From JANWXD01 sp035575135 (GTDB lineage Bacteria > Acidobacteriota > Terriglobia > Bryobacterales > Bryobacteraceae): a stretch of 64,000 nucleotides of DNA. Each line of letters opens with the position of its first letter. Position 1 is the first letter of the stretch. A program made the translations under genes and the position numbers. The DNA lies in NCBI GenBank assembly GCA_035575135.1, contig DATLYE010000017.1, positions 108,678 through 172,677 on the forward strand, read 5' to 3'. Below are positions 61,682-64,000 of this stretch, piece after piece. The notes under the pieces were generated by a model. That model was not told the origin of the DNA. It saw only the letters and a program-made list of their open reading frames with translations, and searched no databases.

Positions 61682-64000
61682 ATGCAAGCAAAGACGAAGC
61701 ATCTTTGGTTTTGGCTGATCCTGGCGGCGTGGCTCACGGGGCAGACCGCCGTGGCGCAGGAAGCGCGGGGCACGATCTTGGGGCGCGTGGTGGACCCGAC
61801 CGGGGCGGTCATTCCCGGCGCTTCCGTGGAGGTGCTCAACAAGGCCATGGGCACCAAGGTCACGGTGACCACCAACGAAGCCGGACTGTATCAGGCTCCT
61901 TATCTCATACCGGGCAGCTATCAGATCACGGTCGAAGCGCCGGGTTTTAAGAAGTACGTGCGGGACGGCGTCGAGGTGCGTGTGAATGACCGCCTGGAAA
62001 TCGAGGTTCGCCTGGAGGTCGGCGCGCAGGTGGAAAGCATTACCGTCACCGGGGAAACGCCGCTGCTCGAGACGGCCTCGGCCTCGATGGGGCAGGTCGT
62101 GGACTCGCGGCGCGTGGCGGAGCTCCCCATTGCGCACGGCAACCCCTACCAGCTGATCGGGCTGGCTCCGGGAGTCGCCTTCACGCGCTCGGCGCGGCTG
62201 GACCGGCCCTTCGAGCCCACGCACATTGTGGGCTACACGATGGACGGCACGCGAGCGAACCGCAGCGACGTGACGATTGACGGAGCTCCGAGCACGGCCA
62301 CCGCCAACCCGGGCGAAGTCATCTCCTCCTATGTGCCCCCGGCCGACCTGGTGGCGGAATTCAAGGTGCAAACCGCCACGTTTGACGCCAGCTTCGGCCA
62401 GACGGAAGGCGGTGTGACCAATATCAGTCTGAAAGCCGGCACCAACGAACTGCACGGAACGGCTTACTACTCCAAGATGGTGCCGGGGCTGTTCGCCAAC
62501 GACTTCTTCGCCAACGCCAACCGCATCCCGCGCACGGATTTTACGTACAACCGCTGGGGCGGCACAGCGGGCGGGCCCGTCTGGCTGCCGAAGCTGTACG
62601 ACGGCCGCAACCGCACCTTCTTCATGTGGGGTTATGAAGGAATCCACGAAGCCCGGCCGCGCAACAACGGTGTCCCGACCGTGCCGACGGAGGCCATGAA
62701 GAACGGCGACTTTTCGCAGCTACTGGCTCTCGGCTCGCAGTACCAGATTTACAACCCCTTCACACGGCGAGCCGTCTCCGGGGGGCGCTACCAGCAGGAT
62801 CCGTTTCCCGGCAATATCATCCCGCCTTCCCTGTTCGATCCGGTCGGCAAGAACATTCTGGATCAGTACTACCCGAAACCGCGCACGGCCGGAAATCCGG
62901 ACGGGACCGGCAACTATCAGCGCCCCGAACTGAAAGAGAACATCAAATACTACACGAGCACGTGGCGCGTGGATCAAGTGGTCAGCGACAAACAGCGGAT
63001 CTTTGTGCGCGCCAGCGTTTATCGCCGCACGAGCGACTATAACAATTACTTCGACAACATCGCCACCGGACAGTTTTTCCGGTTCATCTCCGCTGCGGGC
63101 GTCTTCGACGATGTCTACACGCTGAACCCCACCACGGTGTTGAATGTGCGCTATGGCTACAACCGGTTCGTGAGGGCTGATGAAGGCAATCCGGCGGCGC
63201 ACGGCTTCGACCTGACCACGCTCGGCTTCCCGAAGGAATACAACGACGCCATCCCCAAAGAGATCCGCCGGTTCCCGCGGATTGATCTCACCGGCTATCA
63301 GGGCACGGGTGTGGCCGGCGAATGGCGGCCGAATGACATCCACTCGATCAATGCGACGCTGCAAAAGAGCGTAGGGGCGCACTTCATGAAGGCCGGAATG
63401 GAGTTCCGCGCCTACCGGGAGAACCGGCGCCTGTACGCCAACGACCAGACCGGAAGGTTCATCTTTGACTCGACCTGGACGCGAGGGCCGCTCGATAACT
63501 CACCCACGGCGCCGAACAGTCTGGGGCAGTCTGTGGCGGCGTTACTGCTCGGGCTGCCGAACCCGTCGAGCTACGTCGCGCGGGCGGCGACTTATGCCGA
63601 ACAGTCCACCGCATGGGGCTTCTTCTTCCAGGATGACTGGAAAGTGACGCCGCGGCTGACGCTGAACCTCGGCCTGAGATGGGAGTTCGAGGGGCCGCTC
63701 ACCGAGCGGTTCAACCGCAGCGTGCGGGGCTTCGATCCCACTTTCGTACAGCCTTTTGACGAAGCGGCGCGCGCCAAATATGCCCTGAATCCGACGCCGG
63801 AAGTGCCGCCCTCGCAGTTCGCCTCCCGCGGCGGTTTGACGTTCGCCGGCGTGGCGGGCAATCCCCGGGGCGTCTATAACACGCCCAAGGCGAACCTGAT
63901 GCCGCGGTTCGGCCTGGCCTACCGGCTCGGCGACAAAACCGTTCTGCGCGGCGGCTACGGCATCTTCTATGGGTTCCTCGGGCAGAGGCGCGGAGACGTG
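61682..64000 (+). CDS. TonB-dependent receptor, Oar-like, with carboxypeptidase regulatory-like domain (3' partial)
   Basis: The frame is open to the end of the window: 773 codons are visible. A signal peptide (MQAKTKHLWFWLILAAWLTGQTAVAQ) is followed by a carboxypeptidase-regulatory-like domain (ILGRVVDPTGAVIPGASVEV, TTNEAGLYQAPYLIPGSYQITVEAPGF) at about 28-110. The plug-like region (TVTGETPLLETASASMGQVV) and beta-barrel strands follow. Common in Acidobacteria, these take up polymers or oligosaccharides with TonB energy. ATG 61682 is preceded by GGGAGG seven bases away. Placed with rhaM and the sugar-sensing regulator, it may import rhamnose-containing oligosaccharides. Confidence 0.9.
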   Translation, partial: MQAKTKHLWFWLILAAWLTGQTAVAQEARGTILGRVVDPTGAVIPGASVEVLNKAMGTKVTVTTNEAGLYQAPYLIPGSYQITVEAPGFKKYVRDGVEVRVNDRLEIEVRLEVGAQVESITVTGETPLLETASASMGQVVDSRRVAELPIAHGNPYQLIGLAPGVAFTRSARLDRPFEPTHIVGYTMDGTRANRSDVTIDGAPSTATANPGEVISSYVPPADLVAEFKVQTATFDASFGQTEGGVTNISLKAGTNELHGTAYYSKMVPGLFANDFFANANRIPRTDFTYNRWGGTAGGPVWLPKLYDGRNRTFFMWGYEGIHEARPRNNGVPTVPTEAMKNGDFSQLLALGSQYQIYNPFTRRAVSGGRYQQDPFPGNIIPPSLFDPVGKNILDQYYPKPRTAGNPDGTGNYQRPELKENIKYYTSTWRVDQVVSDKQRIFVRASVYRRTSDYNNYFDNIATGQFFRFISAAGVFDDVYTLNPTTVLNVRYGYNRFVRADEGNPAAHGFDLTTLGFPKEYNDAIPKEIRRFPRIDLTGYQGTGVAGEWRPNDIHSINATLQKSVGAHFMKAGMEFRAYRENRRLYANDQTGRFIFDSTWTRGPLDNSPTAPNSLGQSVAALLLGLPNPSSYVARAATYAEQSTAWGFFFQDDWKVTPRLTLNLGLRWEFEGPLTERFNRSVRGFDPTFVQPFDEAARAKYALNPTPEVPPSQFASRGGLTFAGVAGNPRGVYNTPKANLMPRFGLAYRLGDKTVLRGGYGIFYGFLGQRRGDV

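Overview
The window is about 64 kb of GC-rich bacterial chromosome with tightly packed genes on both strands. It looks like an Acidobacteriota chromosome, most likely of the Solibacteres/Bryobacterales type. The reasons are a Solibacter-type TIGR03437 C-terminal domain protein, an Acidobacteria-type VWFA-related protein, an Oar-like TonB-dependent receptor with a carboxypeptidase-regulatory plug, many Tat-tagged soluble enzymes, and high GC. The species assignment is inference. There are no rRNA genes, insertion sequences or CRISPR arrays. One tRNA gene, tRNA-Ser(CGA), is present.

Layout. 1-3019: end of a sugar isomerase/SDR operon and a membrane protein. 3032-11663: a carbohydrate block with a secreted esterase, a 1461-residue GMC oxidoreductase and a secreted GH3 glycosidase with a PA14 insert. 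Two 106-bp direct repeats bracket the GMC gene. 11680-14094: DUF2784 protein, NapH-like Fe-S membrane protein and a Tat-tagged Nif3 protein. 14191-15863: a low-GC XRE/ImmA plus DUF4411 toxin-antitoxin-like island. 15890-17604: ECF sigma/anti-sigma operon with a YwiC-like membrane protein. 17810-23377: small proteins, PIG-L deacetylase, rsmD, a TIGR03437 protein, a LuxR regulator, tRNA-Ser and a small exported protein. 23597-29308: a PPi-type phosphofructokinase behind duplicated promoter repeats, a methyltransferase, a hydrolase, an SDR and speA. 29328-33095: gnd, KDG kinase, kdsC and ACT-protein operon. 33180-37258: tilS, ftsH and gph. 37243-43581: nth, tldD, tldE, lipoprotein and glycosyltransferase operon. 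43682-51095: triple RidA protein, second KDG kinase, VWFA protein, S24-like peptidase, a second ECF sigma/anti-sigma pair, rsmA and an MBL hydrolase. 51150-54816: gpmA, eno, glgC and rpsU. 54968-59577: kinase, membrane glycosyltransferase, dapF and nucleotide-sugar dehydrogenase operon. 59612-64000: rhaM, an IclR-HTH/sugar-binding fusion regulator and a TonB-dependent receptor that runs off the window.

How the genes work together. Much of the window serves carbohydrate use: secreted esterase and GH3 enzyme, TonB-dependent uptake, rhamnose mutarotase, two KDG kinases, 6-phosphogluconate dehydrogenase, PPi-type PFK, enolase, phosphoglycerate mutase and glycogen precursor synthesis. The rhaM/regulator/receptor group at the right edge looks like one uptake regulon, because each of its two intergenic regions holds a 17-bp GTTT...AAAC palindrome.

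Most unusual points: the tandem C-terminal modules of the GMC oxidoreductase and the direct repeats around its gene; a DapF whose second catalytic Cys is Ser; the IclR-HTH/periplasmic-binding fusion with its candidate operators; a Tat-tagged TldD beside a leaderless TldE; a LexA-like S24 protease with no HTH; and the horizontally acquired toxin-antitoxin-like island.
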